A DNA stretch of 64,000 bases from Helopsaltes ochotensis (Eukaryota; Chordata; Aves; Passeriformes; Locustellidae), in assembly GCA_013400155.1 (NCBI GenBank), contig VXBM01000024.1, positions 2,031,386 to 2,095,385 of the forward strand, in the 5' to 3' direction. Shown here piece by piece: positions 13,201 to 26,450 of this stretch. The notes under the pieces were generated by a model. That model saw only the letters and a program-made list of their open reading frames with translations. It did no database searches and had not been told where the DNA came from. The first letter of the stretch is position 1. The number at the start of each line of letters is the position of its first letter. The position numbers were made by a program, and so were the translations under genes.

Positions 13201-14344
13201 TGCTACTGCTGCCAAGGGGTACATGCTAGGGGAAAAGCTCAGGGTTATAGAAAACGGTAGCCCCACTAACAGCAGCTGGGCTCTGGAATCAGGTCTGCAG
13301 GGAAGGTTCATTCTCATCAGCATCAGATCAGAGGGTGCTAACAACGGCGCAAGAAAGACACATCTTCCTCCAGTTTCCAGCCTCTACTCCTCCTGTTCTT
13401 CCCCAACACTTCAAAATGCATTGTCCTATCTCAAGCTCTCCAACTATCTCCTCAACTTTATCAGCCCGGCAGAACTGACTTTTCCAGATGCTGCAGGGAA
13501 GCCATGAAGTTCCATCTCAGCTGCTCTGAATTTTTATGGCTCTCACTTTGCTAGGCTTATCCCACGGACTGTCATTACTTAATTACACATCCATCAGTCC
13601 TCTTTACAGAGGATTAAAATCCCTATTGTAATTACAAGTGAGTTGCCAATAGGTTAAATTGAAAACAAAGCATCTTGGCTGTATATGTTGTGCAGGGGAA
13701 GAGGGAGTCACTGAAGAATGAGTTAGGAACAAAAACTAAAAGACCATTCCATATTTGGTTTTATGAACAAAAGTGATCGGAAATTAAAGTAAATGGAAAG
13801 TTTCTGAAAAACAATGGGCACTCATATACACACAACACATTATTAAGCATTAAAACCTTCCCTTTCATGCTTACAAACACAAGTGACCTGTTTAGGAAAG
13901 CATCCCAAACAAAGCAGGAAACGTGTCACTGAAACTGTAGTGCAGCTATTCAACTCCACAAAAAAAACCCCTCCACTGAACAGCAGCACAAGCTCCTGTG
14001 AGATGTTGTGTAATACAGATAAACACTTCTTGAGGGCATTCTAATGCAGAGAAATATACTGGTCTGAATCCTGTACCAGCGTGAATCATGAGAAGGAAGG
14101 GTCAAACTGGCCCTGGCATGCGTAAGCACTCAGGAACTCTGAAGATCCACTTTTATTGTCTACTTCTATCAGCCACTTACACGCACACGCAGGCAGATCA
14201 TACTCCTTTCACACTGCACAGGATTTCCAGGAAATTGGACATCTTTCCTCAAATTGTATGCTGCTCACCTCATAAGAAGACTCATACTTCCCTGGCTGTG
14301 ACCCTGGCAGTGCTGATGCCACAGGATAAGGCAGGACCAGAAAG

Positions 14345-14550
14345 TCTGAACGAATGTGAGCGAGTTACGGAGGGTCAGCGCCGTGGGGGTGTAAACTGCA
14401 CAGCCACCAGGACCACAGCTTGCCGAGCGCTCAGACCTGTCCATGTTTCCTTTTCACTCATCTGCCTGCGGACACTTTCGCTTTGTCTCTGGGAGGTGAC
14501 AGAGCTTTGTGCTTTCTTGTAGTACTGAAACATCTCAACGCTGCCCGTAA
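14345..14550. other. CpG-denser intronic patch
   Basis: I count 11 CpG dinucleotides in about 200 bases, against long stretches around it with almost none. It sits inside the inferred RNF144B 5' intron. I see no convincing TATA box or exon. It could be an unmethylated enhancer, an alternative exon or simply a GC-rich relic. Confidence 0.4.
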
Positions 14551-17500
14551 GCAAGAAAACATTAGAGTGCACTCAAAGCAGAAGGGGCTGAAAAGGGTAA
14601 GTACAAGCAGAAACACAGGAAAGCACAGAGATTTTGAGTGAAATACGAAAAACAGGAGAAAAAGCACTGGAGGAAGGAATGCAGAACTTGTCTGCCTTCT
14701 GGGCCTCCTGACACCAGAGCGTCTGATGTCTAACCCTGAAAATTACTTCCTAACAGCAAGTATCTGCAATGCCTGCTTCTAGAGAAGCACCCATTGCAAA
14801 TCCTGGCATTAGTGTCCCGAAGTGGAAACAACTAACTCCCTGTGATGGGGGTGAGAGAGCAGCTGGGTGGGTGTCTGGGAGACAGCCAAGGTCAAGCCCA
14901 CCCAGCTCCATAGAGGTATCAAAAATCCATACAACCTACTGTTGATACTTTCCCTGTAAGCAAGAATTTTAAGGTAACATCCTTGTTACAGTCTCACACA
15001 AAGGCTCACTTGAGTCTGCCCAGCTGCCTCAAACCATGACTACTACCGAAGAACAGAAGTTACTCTGTATATGCAATAGAGAAAACAAGCCAGGCAGTCT
15101 CCTGAGCCACGACATCGGGACATTGTCGGTGTGCCTGCAACCAACTCAGTGTATTTAGCTAAAAAAAAAGTGTGTCTGAATGTGACTTTCACTACTTGGA
15201 AACATCACATAGAATCATTAGAATCTCTTGCACTGAAGACGGAGGAGAATGAATAGGGTACGTTCAGCACCACAATTACACTTTCATTTTTCACATGCTG
15301 CATCCAGTTGCAAAAACAGAGCTCTTGGAGAAGCTACTTCAAGTCTTGTGTTTACAAACAATTCTGCTGAAATTAGTCAAACTGTATGCTTTTACCTGCA
15401 ATTAGAGTTTAAAGGAAGAAAAGAAATGTACAAGTCTGAGACACATTGCTCCAGGAAACATTAATGGAATAAAAAAGGTCCGTAATGTATTTTCCCCTCT
15501 GAGCTGGCATGTCCATCCTGTGGACATGAGAGGGGGGACCTGAGAGGCCCCTCTGCCCCAGTACACCCGTAGACCACACCCAGGCATATGGACTTGCATA
15601 AACACAGTCAGATTGAAAAGGGGTATAAGGATCCGTGTGGGTCTAACACCTAGCACAGCACTTCCCCGTTACCCAAAAAAAAAAAAACCCAAAAACATAT
15701 TTATATGTATATACATATTAGCATCAAAACACACTTACAGCATGTGTGCTACACTCCTATTTAGTGTACCAGGTATTTACAAACTCTCTTGGAGAAACAT
15801 TTGCAAGCACTGCAAGTAATCCTTTCTCATGCGCCCTAGAGATTTTTCAAGCACTCCACCCATTATGAAATTACTTCAGTGCCACACAAAAACCTGGTTT
15901 GATATTGTTCACTCAGGATTCTGTTGTTTCCTGTAACTAAGGTTCCCTCCTTAGAAAATAAAATAGAAAAAGAAAACTACCTAAAAAACATTAGTGTGCT
16001 CAAAACCAATGCTAAAAATCAGGCCCTTGGAGAAAAATAGCAATTACAGAAAGATTTAAAAAATATAACAGAGTGGTATTAAGATAATGGAGTCAAATTA
16101 CAAGATATAAACTGAGCTATGAAATTAGGACTTGTGAAGACAGCTATCAGAAACCCACATTTCTATCAGTTTCAGTGAAGCACCATCATTACCAGTTTTG
16201 GTTACAAGTCCTTAGCTGTCCCAACTCTCTCAAGATAATGTCTTTCAAAATTCATTACTAAGACAGCTTTTTTCTCTGCTCAGAGAATTAGTCCGAGTCA
16301 AGTGCACTAGAGCTTCTGTGGTCTTACAGGCAAACCACTAACCCACGGTGCATTAATTTCTCTTTACAATATGCATTGCCTACACAGAGCTACCTATCCA
16401 GTCCATACAGCATTACTTATCAGGCAGTGATCCAGCTGGCCTGTAAAACATATGATTAAAGCCACAATTTAAAAATGCCTTCATCTTCAAGAATGACATT
16501 TAATCATATGTTTGAGTGCTCCTGTGTATCAAAGCCTAAATGTTCTGCTTTATTGCAATGAGGTTATTAAGAAGTTAAACAAGTACTTAAGATTTTTCTG
16601 AAATCCTGGTCTCAAAAAAAGAAACCAGATCCACAAGCAGAAGGTCTCATTTTAAATATATTTTTAATACGTTCAGAATTACTGTATTACATCTGAGCCT
16701 TAAAACAGCAAGCACTTGATTACATGCATGTACGAGGAGAAGCCATTTCTGGATTACCATAATATGCTACCAAGCTGAAGCATTAAAGAGAATAAAAGCG
16801 TTTCAATATCTGTTCTCTTTGAGCAAGCCTTAAGAAAAGTCAGATGTATAATATTTCATGACAGCTTTCTAACACTGTAAAATTTTTATTGTCAGAAAAC
16901 TTGTTTAAAGGACAAGCAGCCTAAGTAAATATGCTGGTACATGAGAACACACCAAAGGCAATTTCTCTCACTTGTTTTCATTGGAATGCCTGGGGAAAAA
17001 AACCCAAAACCTTGAGCTGCTTTCAAGAAGCAGCAGCTATATGGAGTATTTTCGTATTACGCTAGCAACCAAAAAATAAATATATCAAAGACTTTTAAAG
17101 GAATGCAGTGAGTGGAAAGCCTCTTGCACAAAAAAAAAAAAAGTTAAGGGACTGACTACAGTAATTCAGACTATGATCAAGATTTTTGCCAAGAATTTTT
17201 ACACCAGCACTTTAGGGTATTTAAAATACACATCGAACAGCTTCCCAAATATCACATGCACCCAATCATTCCAAAACATTCTAATAAACCAAAACACTAC
17301 TAGAACACAGTCTCCACAAAATTTTGAGAGTACACTTGTCAGATAACTCCTCTACAGTACTGTAATACTGTGAGGTATGAATAACTCTGAAAATTTAGAA
17401 CACTAGTTCTTCACAGCAACCTCTTGTGATCTCATGTCAATATGCCTCAGGGAGGTGGGGTATTTGCAAGAAGACCATGAATATTAACTGAATATAGCAG

Positions 17501-17650
17501 AATATATTTTGTTTTTCTGAAACAGACGTGACTCTCTAATTGTGGGAATTCTTTATAAATTTCCTTGCAATAGTGCTTGAGAACAGGCAAGAGGGAAAAA
17601 AAGTGGGGTTTTCCCCCTTCCACTCTTAAAAAGCGGGAGAGTCCAAGAAT

Positions 17651-17692
17651 GAGCTAATGGTGAAATAAATCTAGGAGCTAATGGTGAAATAA
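17651..17692. repeat. 24-bp tandem duplication, 1.75 copies
   Basis: The 18-base string GAGCTAATGGTGAAATAA occurs at 17651 and 17675, a period of 24 bases. It is a local duplication with no apparent function. Confidence 0.9.
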
Positions 17693-20600
17693 GTGCTGCT
17701 ACTCACAGCTGAAGGAAGATAGGAAAAGCACTTTTGGATCACTGAAATATAAAAAAATGTCAACTAAAAGAGAAATAACTCAGCCTGTTACTAAACTGAA
17801 ATGCATAATCAAAACATGACATTTGACTCTTTCCAATACTGGCAGGAGCCACACAATGGCAACACTCATTGAATGCATGAAGATGGGAGTAATCCATCCT
17901 GCATGGGATGATGTCAGACCCTATTGCAGGAGCCACCACTTTCACTCAGTTCTGTGCTTGAAACTAGGCCATATCAAAGTTCTGGACACAGCTCCATCAA
18001 CACTGGCAGGCTGGAAAGCCACAGCTTCCGGCACCGGATCTCCTGGATGTCAGTGCTGGGCAGGCCTGTGGGTTTCATGACCCAGATGTTATCAGGCTTA
18101 CTGTGCCTGAGCAGTGGGATGGTGCTGGCCCCAGGCACGGGCTTACGGTGACACGTCTGGTCCTGCAGGAGGTCAACAGCGGGATTCTCCTAAGGTTTTA
18201 TGTTCATCCTGGTCACAGTGCTCAGCAAAGTTGATCAGTACAAAATGCAGTGAAACGAAGTGCAGCCAGACAAGAGAACTAGAGTGTTTTGGCATCAAAC
18301 ATTTCCAAATATTTCCAAAACATATTCAAACAACAAAATTATACCAAGTGGAATTCCAAGTACTGGCTACCAGGTCTGAGATTAAAATCTAAAGCTTTTC
18401 TAAATAACATCCTCTGTTCTTAATGACACTATGCAGCATATGTTAATGCTAAACTACAAGGAATTTCCACCCAAACTAGTTTGGTGCACTTTACTTTTAA
18501 CATCCTGTTGGCAAGAGGTAATATACCTCTATTAAATAAAAACAACTTCTTCAAAATTACAAATTATAGACCTTTTTTTCAGACCACATGAAGGCTTTTG
18601 GTAACTGTGGCATTTACTAAGTAAAAGGAATTGAGCTTTTTGGGAGGTCAAATGGGTTGATAACTTGGCTAGCTGACTGCTGAAACTGGAATAGGAAGTC
18701 AGATTTGCCTTTGACACAGAAAAAAATGTTTATTTTTGTTAATTGGATAACAAAACCTTGGGATATGCTAGATCCCTGAGCTGGAATGTTTACAGTTTAG
18801 ATAGGGTGTGTTCAGAAGATATTTGCAACATTGGCCTGTTCCAACATCAAGGATTTTTAGGAGATATTTGTAAACACACATTGTTAAAGTGAAAGCAGTG
18901 AAAAACAGGGGAAATGCAGTGGAAAACAGAGGGACCACCAGCTTCATGTGATCCTAGTTTGCACTCTTCTTCTAACAAGAAAGTAATTGGGCTCTCGGGG
19001 TCCCCTGGCTGGAGACTGCCAAAGCTCTGTCTGCAGCAAGCAGTGTCCTGACTGCAAGGCAAGCAAGTCAAGGCAAATAGAGATGTGACACAAAGCCAGA
19101 ACTCCAAAGGGCCAGCAAGAAACTTCTTGGCATGAAGAGAAGCATGCAGAGTTTGCCAGAAGCCAAGGAACAACTCAACTGACAGCAACAATGAAATTGA
19201 TCCTCCACTGAATTCTGCAAAATGTACTGAAAGCCATCTATCAAAAAAAAGAAAAAATAACGGGTGTTTATTTTTATAAGGGGTGATCTGAGAATTTTTC
19301 TTTCAGTGCTTGCAATAAGACAATACCTTTAACATCTCTGTCTGTTTTGTTAAGCCACAGAAAGTGCAAACTTGCAGGAATATGGTCCTACAGACTTTTT
19401 TCACTGAAAGCATTGGAAAGCACTTTTAATCATTTTAGATTTACATCAACAGAAATAACAGAATAAGCTGATTTTCCTTCTATAACAATTTTTGTGTGAC
19501 TGCTCAGTGAACAAAACTAATACATATAATATTTTAATCTGCCCCATCTAATCTTACAGTCAAATACACCGCTAATTATTATACAGTAAATAGTTATTCG
19601 AGGCAACCAAAATAAAACAATTAAAACATTGAAAACTGCCCTTGATCCAAATGTATCTCAATGACTTAGAAAGCTTACCCAGTGGTAACTTCCAAGGCTT
19701 AGCTACAAGGACAGCCAGTGAATCAAAGACTGGGAATCAAATCTGAGCATTAGACCTCGGGGAAGTCACTATCTCTAATATAAGCCATTGCCATTAAGAA
19801 AATAACATGAACAGCTACTGACTCTGCTGAAATTTGGCAAGAAACAATGGTAGAGGTTTGGACCCAGACACAAGGCTGTTTTGAAACTAAACACATTTAC
19901 TGAAGTAACTATTACTACTGCTTTTCATGACTGGCAATTTAACTAGTCGGAGTGTATCCCTAAAGCACTCCTCTGCCAATGAGTTTTTCCAAAGGCAACT
20001 GGAGATGAGGAAAGGACAAGTTCCAGCTCTGGCCACATCTGCAGAAGCAAAAAGGAGAAGTAAACGCCAGTAACAATCCCCTGACTATCTCTCTGCTTGT
20101 ACTCTCAGTATTCACATTTCATTCCCCTCTTTCCCAGCCCACACAGGGCAAAAGGTAAGAGCCCAGCATGCTGGGAGAGAGATCCTGGGAGGAATTCTGC
20201 TGGAGGCATTTCCTTCCATATTGCCTACTGCTTCAGTGTGCCCAGGCTTTGAATCTGGAGCACCTCTAACCTCTGATAGGCCTCACGTACATACTACTGA
20301 ACAGAAGTTGTAAACTATACTGGAATAGCAAAAATACTTTCAATTACTATTAGTCTTACACTCTTGACTAACTTCAACAGCTATGTATTTTTAAAACAAC
20401 TATATATTCCCATTTTTATAAACATTTTTAACACACATTATCTATATTGCTCCGTATTTTATTAACAGTGTAAGACAAATACAACATTTTCTTAGACCTG
20501 AGTAAAAAAGCTGTTTGACTGATGACACTGTCTATCACACAACACAAGGCTGTCTAATTGCTGCCTTGCCCTCTTCCACCCTATTTTCCACATCCCCCTT

Positions 20601-21884
20601 CTGTCTCTGTTCTTCAGGCTCCAAGCATTCATGAAAAGATTTTTGCCTGTACTGTACCAAGCAGAGGGAACACAGTTTCTCAGGGGCTCAATGCAACTAC
20701 TTAGAAATCCAGATGTTAGTGTAAGACATGTAATAAACCAGAAGTGTCCATCCAATGCAGTTAGAGGTTTGCATTCATCACTCCCTCACTTCAATTCCAA
20801 ATTTCAACATTCATTACAGAAATAATTACAAGGAAGAACAGCAACCTGTAAACATAAGAGATTTCAGCCTCAAGTGCCTCAGCACCTGGTAACAACTGGC
20901 TAGTCTCTACATGATCTTAGCCATGTAGTCGAAGTCCTGCCAATGGGAGTTTTCCAAAAGAGTGTTTTTCAATGGACCTGTGCATTATGTGTTAAAAGAT
21001 AAGCAACTGGGAGCTTATCTTTGAAAGAAGCCACCTCACCTCCCAAACTCTCAGAAAAATGTGTAAGTAGCACTGAAAACTCATAGACCTGTTATAATAT
21101 AGGATGATAGTCTTACAAAAACCTTTCTAGAAACTTTCTGCTAGCTGGTATTTTAATTATGACCATGACAACTAATGCCCATAAGCAAAATAGGCATTTT
21201 GTCCTCATTGTTGCAGAATTTGGAGAAAAGACAAGAATTCTTGACTTTTTCTCTACTCTTCACAAGTGTACATTTCCTTAAATTTGTTGATCCATCCCCT
21301 CAAAATGTGATAACCGAAGTTAACAAGGGAGTTGAAATTGCTCAAGCCATGCACACTGCTTGGGTATTTGCAACAAAAACATTAATCAGTCCAAAAAATA
21401 CATGTCCTCATGGTAGTATTGCCTAAATTATGTACATGTATGTGGCTTCTACTTCACTCTCAGCAAAGGGCATGATTGCCTTTCCCACAGATTTTCTGTG
21501 GGAACTGTGATGAAGAATCCCCACCACTGAAACCATCAGTGCAACTGCGGAGAGGTCAAGAGGGTGCAAGATTGCATCTTCTCCATTGTGCAAAATTTCA
21601 GCAAGCAAGTTATTGCTGGCCCCATGGATGTTATCTTAGCCCTAAAATGGGTAAACCCCATGGGGAAGAGTTCCAGTATCAGTGGCTGGCAGAGCGCCCG
21701 CTGCTGTGAAAAATGTTCCAGTGAGTGCAATGGTAAACAGCCCACAGGATCAGCTCGATTTCCCCAATGACTATAGCTTTGTAACTTTTTTTTTTTTCTT
21801 CGTCGTCTCCCTACATCCATCAGAATGCTTCAAAAATTAATCACAGGCAGAACACATGAACTCTCCCATCTACTGCTCAGACAT

Positions 21885-21913
21885 AACCAGTGCCAGCCTG
21901 CTCGGCACTGGTT
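21885..21913. other. Inverted repeat, 10-bp perfect stem
   Basis: AACCAGTGCC and its exact reverse complement GGCACTGGTT flank a 9-base loop. The stem is GC-rich and could fold in RNA. It is too short for a typical miRNA precursor, and I see no further pairing outside the ten base pairs. Confidence 0.7.
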
Positions 21914-22539
21914 CTACTTAATTCTGGAATTTTCTTTGCATGCAAAAGATTAGCCTGGATGCTAGTTGTCATGAAATGCATTTTTCCTTCTATGTACAAA
22001 GGGATTTAGAACATGTAGTTTTGAGTTATTTACAGCTATATATACACATGTGCAAAGAAATAACCCCTACACCACCGCAAGATACAGTACATACAAGCGT
22101 AAGCAGAGGTAGCCTCAAAGGAATGGTTCCAGTCCCTAAAAACAGACACAGCTCTTCTGTTCCAATGATTTTTCCTCTTTACAAATATATAGAACATAAA
22201 TATTTTCATATCTGCAAGTTTTGTTCCTGTCTATCTGAAAATTCAACAGTTTGTATAACCAAACATGAATATCATCAAAGCCTCTGTCAGATACTCAGAC
22301 AACGTCCACTCCTTGAGTAATGACTCATGTCTTATACTTTCCACCCTCTCCTCATTTTTACAACAAAGCAAAAGGCAGAGAAGCTTGCAACAGACACAAA
22401 TACTGACAGTCTCAATTAAAGGGCAGAAACACGAGCATGACAGTAAAATGGCAATTTCACCTTCTAATAAAAAGTGATTCTGTATTCCATCTCCTAACCA
22501 GCATCTGGACAAACTACCGAAGTGAGTGCATAAGAACTA

Positions 22540-23292
22540 AATGGTTCAACAAGTCCAAGTGGAAAGTGCTGCACCTGGGTCAGGGCAATCCCAGACATGG
22601 GTACAGAATGAGAGAAGAACTCATTGAGAGCTGCTCTGCCAAAAAGGACTTGGGGGCTCTCATGGATGAAAACTTGGACATAAGCTAACAGCATCACTGT
22701 TTCCAGTCCAAAATGCCAACCACACCCTGGGCAGCATCAAAAGCAAATTGGGCAGAAGATCAAGGGAGGGGATTCTGCCCCTCTACTCTGCTGAGACCCC
22801 ACCTGGAATTCTGAATCCAGCCCTGGGGTCCTCAGCACAGGAAGTACATGATCCTGTTAGAGCACATCTAGAAAAGGGGCCACAAAGATTATCAGAGGGC
22901 TGGAACAACTCTCCTCCAAAGACCAGCTGAGAGAGCTGGGATTGTTCCACCTAGGGAGGGGATGGTTCTAGGAACACATCATTATGGCATTCCAGTACCT
23001 AACGGGGGTCTATAAAAAAGGAAAAGTAAGTTTTACACAGGCAGACCATGACAGAACAAGTGGAACGGTTTTAAACTAGAAGAGGGAAGATGTACATTAG
23101 GTGCTGGGAATGAATTCTTTCCTCAGAGGGGTAGTGAGACACTGGAATAGACTGCCTCATCTTTGGAAGGCGCGGTTGGATAGGCCTAGAAACAACCTGG
23201 TTTAGAGGAAGGTGTCCCTGTCTATGGCAGGTAGGTTGGAACTAAATAGTCTTGAAGGTTCCTTCCAACCCAAGCCACTCCATGATTCTATG
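22540..23292 (+). mobile_element. CR1 LINE, 5'-truncated copy with intact 3' end
   Basis: The sequence matches the 3' part of bird CR1 retrotransposons. Decayed reading frames give CR1 reverse-transcriptase C-terminal motifs such as KVLHLGQGNPRHGYRM followed by KKDLGALMDENLDIS. The typical 3' end follows, with CCTTCCAACCC and a final ATGATTCTATG. Stop codons and frameshifts break the frame throughout, so the copy is dead. It is 5'-truncated, as most CR1 copies are. It lies in the inferred RNF144B intron, antisense to the gene. The left boundary is approximate. Confidence 0.9.
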
Positions 23293-26020
23293 CTCTCCTG
23301 TCTCTCCTTGCAACAAAAAGCACATATAACAAGTACCTATGATGGCCACGTCTACAACAAGTTCAGGAAATACACAGGAAGAAACTCCATGCAGGAGCCA
23401 TTTAGAAGAGACACAGAATGATTGCTGAACACTATTTTCCTACTGATCAGCACAAAGTTATTTGGCACAAGCATCTCTGTAAATGTTTGTCCAAGACTAG
23501 GTAAATTTGCAGTGTACGATGGCCCTCAGATCTGTGCTTCTGTCAAGTGAGAGGGCTCATAGTCTACCACTGAAGCTTAGCTATGCTTCAGCAGAAATAC
23601 AGAATGCTGGAGGCTGAGCTTAATATCACTGCTGTCTTTCCTTTTGGATCTGTTATTTCTTGTTTTGTTCAATGTTTCCCTTTGCAAACCAAAAGAAGAT
23701 TAGTTTTCAAATGGGATGAATGTAAGGGCAAAGAAGACAATTTGTGAAGTGCATTATATTGGGCTCTGCTTTAGCATGGAGAAGCCAGAGGAAGAGGAGG
23801 GAACCGTACCCAGCTCTAGGCAAGTACCAGAGGAAAAGCACAGCTCCAGAATCACTTTCAGCCTCACAAAGCTGAAGGCAATGTCTGCTTTGGGATATGC
23901 TAGGAGGTCTGATGGACTCAGTTCACAGTGACACTGGCAGCCTGCCACAGTATTTTGTTCACATGTGCCTGAGATATCCATGGGCCCAGAGATGTAATTA
24001 TGGTCTCACATATCACTGTATTGCTAGCCCAAGAGATATTTGTGGATCTGGTAAGTACAACCTACAGGCACTGTGAAGTCTCAGGCACATTCAACAAAAC
24101 TCCTCACTTCAGAAGAGGGACAGCAAGCCTGTAGCAGTTCTTTCCAGCTACATCAAAGCAACACACTCCACTGGGTCTCATCACTGAAAGTCACAAAAAG
24201 GTCTGAACAGGGTGAACTGCAGGCACAGGGCTCAGGCTCACACCACAGATATTATCAGAGGCATACTAATGAGCTGCGAACCAGGTTAAGCATTAGCACT
24301 GCTTGTTTCCCTATGGAGGGGCTTGCTGCTTCTCACAGTTGAGTTTTAAACTCACAATAATAATATGGACAAGTACATACTTTTCTCCACCAAAATGGAA
24401 AGGCCAGACAAGCACTTCCACACTATTTATTTCTACAAAGCTTATGAAGTATTTAGAGAATAAAGTACAATCCAAGAATCTAGCTAGAGAGGAGAAAATT
24501 CCATATTGTTTGCTATTCATACTGCTAACTTTTGCCCCGAAGCCTACTAAGACACAAACAGAATCACCAAAATGTCACATCTGCAGGAAGGAAGCCCATG
24601 ACCACCAGCAAGGTGCACGCACAATATACTTCAGCATGGGAAACAAACTACTCCAGGTGGCCAAATGCTAGTTCCACACGAAGCCTAGGGAAGCTTCTGT
24701 GTCCTTTTGTGAGCAGACAGGACTTTGTGTGAAACACCCCATCAGACAGTAAGATGCATGGGAGAAAAGGAGTCTTATTCTCATCAGACTGGCTTGGCAC
24801 TGGAGTAGCTCTGGGTTTACTTTGGAAGAGTACTCCACTTTACTAGAGCTTTAGACACTCTGAAAACACACGCTTCTCAATCCACAATCTAAAGCATTAC
24901 TTTCAGCAGCATAAACATATGCTTCAGGCATAGACAAGTTCTACACAGGACAAGAATCAGGACAATATATTTGTTTTGAAAAATATTAAGGACAGGATTT
25001 TGAAACTTCTGTTCCCGTTAATATTGGAATCCCAAACCCAGTGCCTGCCCTTAACCGAGACCACTTGCCCTTCAGGCTGAGAGCAGCCAAACGTATCAGA
25101 TTGCTCTGCTTGCTCACAGGCAGTGGGAAAGCTGCATGGGGGTACTTCAGTCACGGCCCGTATCTCTGCTAACATTTACTTCTTCAAAGCATTTGGTGTC
25201 TATCTATCAAGGGGATTCAAAGTCACCCTGCAATGCTTTCTTTTCAAAATATTTTACAACTTACAGTGCTCTCTGAAGGAAGACATTTGATATTGCTGTA
25301 TACAGTTAGGAAGAAGAGTGCTTTTGCATTACAGAAAATACAGAGCTTTAAAATATACTGGACTGAAACATCTTCATTACTAAAGCTGCTTTGGACTGAG
25401 AAAGCCTTATGATGAGAAACTAGTGCAAACATTCCAGTAAATGCAGCTGACTATTCTTAGTGTAAAAAAAATTTAAATGCAAGCTACAAAACAAAAGTAT
25501 GGTATATTTTGTATGTGCTTACATAACCCTGAACCCTGAGCAGATTAGAAGTGTACGTTAACACGGATTAGAAGTTAACACTTAGAATACAGATTTTTTC
25601 CTTCCTGATAGCAGCTGCATGAGGCTGTGGCAAAAGAAATGCCTTTAAACCAGGAGGAAGTATCAGCATTTTAAACTCAGGTTTCTTCCAGCTTAATCCG
25701 GTATTTTTTCAGGATGAAAGAAGTTCTTCTATTTAAACTAAAACATACTGACAGCATGCCATTTTAGCAATTGCCTTCCACACAGATATATCCTAATACT
25801 GCAGCATTTTTAAACACGTCACACAGATATTTCTCCAAAAGTTACATTGACAAAAGTCATTTCACCCTTTTGGGAAGTACTTGATGTCTATTTATTTTCA
25901 GCCTTTAACAGCCAGGACACCAAGGTTTCCTTCTGCCTCGGCTCTAAGCACCACATAGGTTGATTTTAGCCAAACCACAAATAACATTTATTTTAGCTAT
26001 TTAATCATTCTAGTCCTCAC

Positions 26021-26023
<3 letters not shown>

Positions 26024-26064
<41 letters not shown>
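26024..26064. repeat. Poly(A) tract of 41 bases next to the candidate first exon
   Basis: An unbroken run of A ends about 93 bases from the candidate minus-strand splice donor at 26157. In the transcript it would be a U41 tract shortly after the 5' splice site. No retrotransposon body is visible beside it. Confidence 0.95.
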
Positions 26065-26065
<1 letters not shown>

Positions 26066-26157
26066 CCTTTTCTACTTTCTTCCATTAGAAGCAATTGCTG
26101 CCTTTCTGTTCTTTGCTCTTAAGGAAAAATCAGACCGAGAGCCGTATTCCAACATAC

Positions 26158-26450
26158 CTTGAAAGGAGAGCAGCGCTCACTGCCAGCTGTGTGACTTTTC
26201 AGTGGCTGCACTCGGACTCCGGCATTCCCAAGAACCACGATGTCACAGAGCCCCGGAGCTCGCAGAGAGGAGCGGAGCAGATTGCTCTCACACGCCCTTC
26301 CTCTTCTCTGGGTATCTGACAGCTGTACACTTTTAAGGACTGCAGCAGGACTCGTCTCCCAGCCCCTCTGCCACTCCGAGAAATCATCCCCTCCCTGCTA
26401 TTAAGTGCATGCTGCCATTATATCTTAAACGCACGTCGCAGCTTGCATGC
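26158..26450 (-). other. RNF144B: Candidate noncoding first exon, probably of RNF144B
   Basis: On the minus strand this block ends in a strong donor, AAG|GTATGT, with intron starting at 26157. It begins about 30 bases after a TATA box, which puts the transcription start near 26450. It is CpG-enriched relative to its surroundings. Downstream in the same direction, the first recognised acceptor is that of the RNF144B coding exon, which also has an untranslated start, so splicing to it is a natural inference. The block has several short upstream ATGs, including frames of 7 and 5 codons and one of 62 codons (26387-26199) that resembles no protein I know. The exon is inferred from signals only; the exact 5' end is uncertain. 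Confidence 0.55.

Larger units (their letters stand above)
9922..26157 (-). other. RNF144B: Probable 5' intron of RNF144B
   Basis: This stretch of about 16.2 kb separates the coding exon acceptor from the candidate upstream noncoding exon at 26158. I recognise no other exon in it. It contains a CATA/TA microsatellite (10236-10266), a CpG-denser patch near 14345-14550, a 24-bp short tandem duplication (17651-17692), a CR1 fragment (22540-23292), a 10-bp hairpin (21885-21913) and a 41-base poly(A) at its right end. Open frames of up to 144 codons occur but match no family I know. Confidence 0.65.

Noticed and set aside
13085..13507. 140-codon plus-strand frame in a GC-richer stretch
   Set aside because: Low-information Ser/Leu/Pro-rich sequence without splice signals or known motifs.
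14088..14522. 144-codon plus-strand frame overlapping the CpG-denser patch
   Set aside because: The protein resembles nothing I know and runs antisense to the inferred gene. The open frame is helped by higher GC content. Kept only as a CpG patch.
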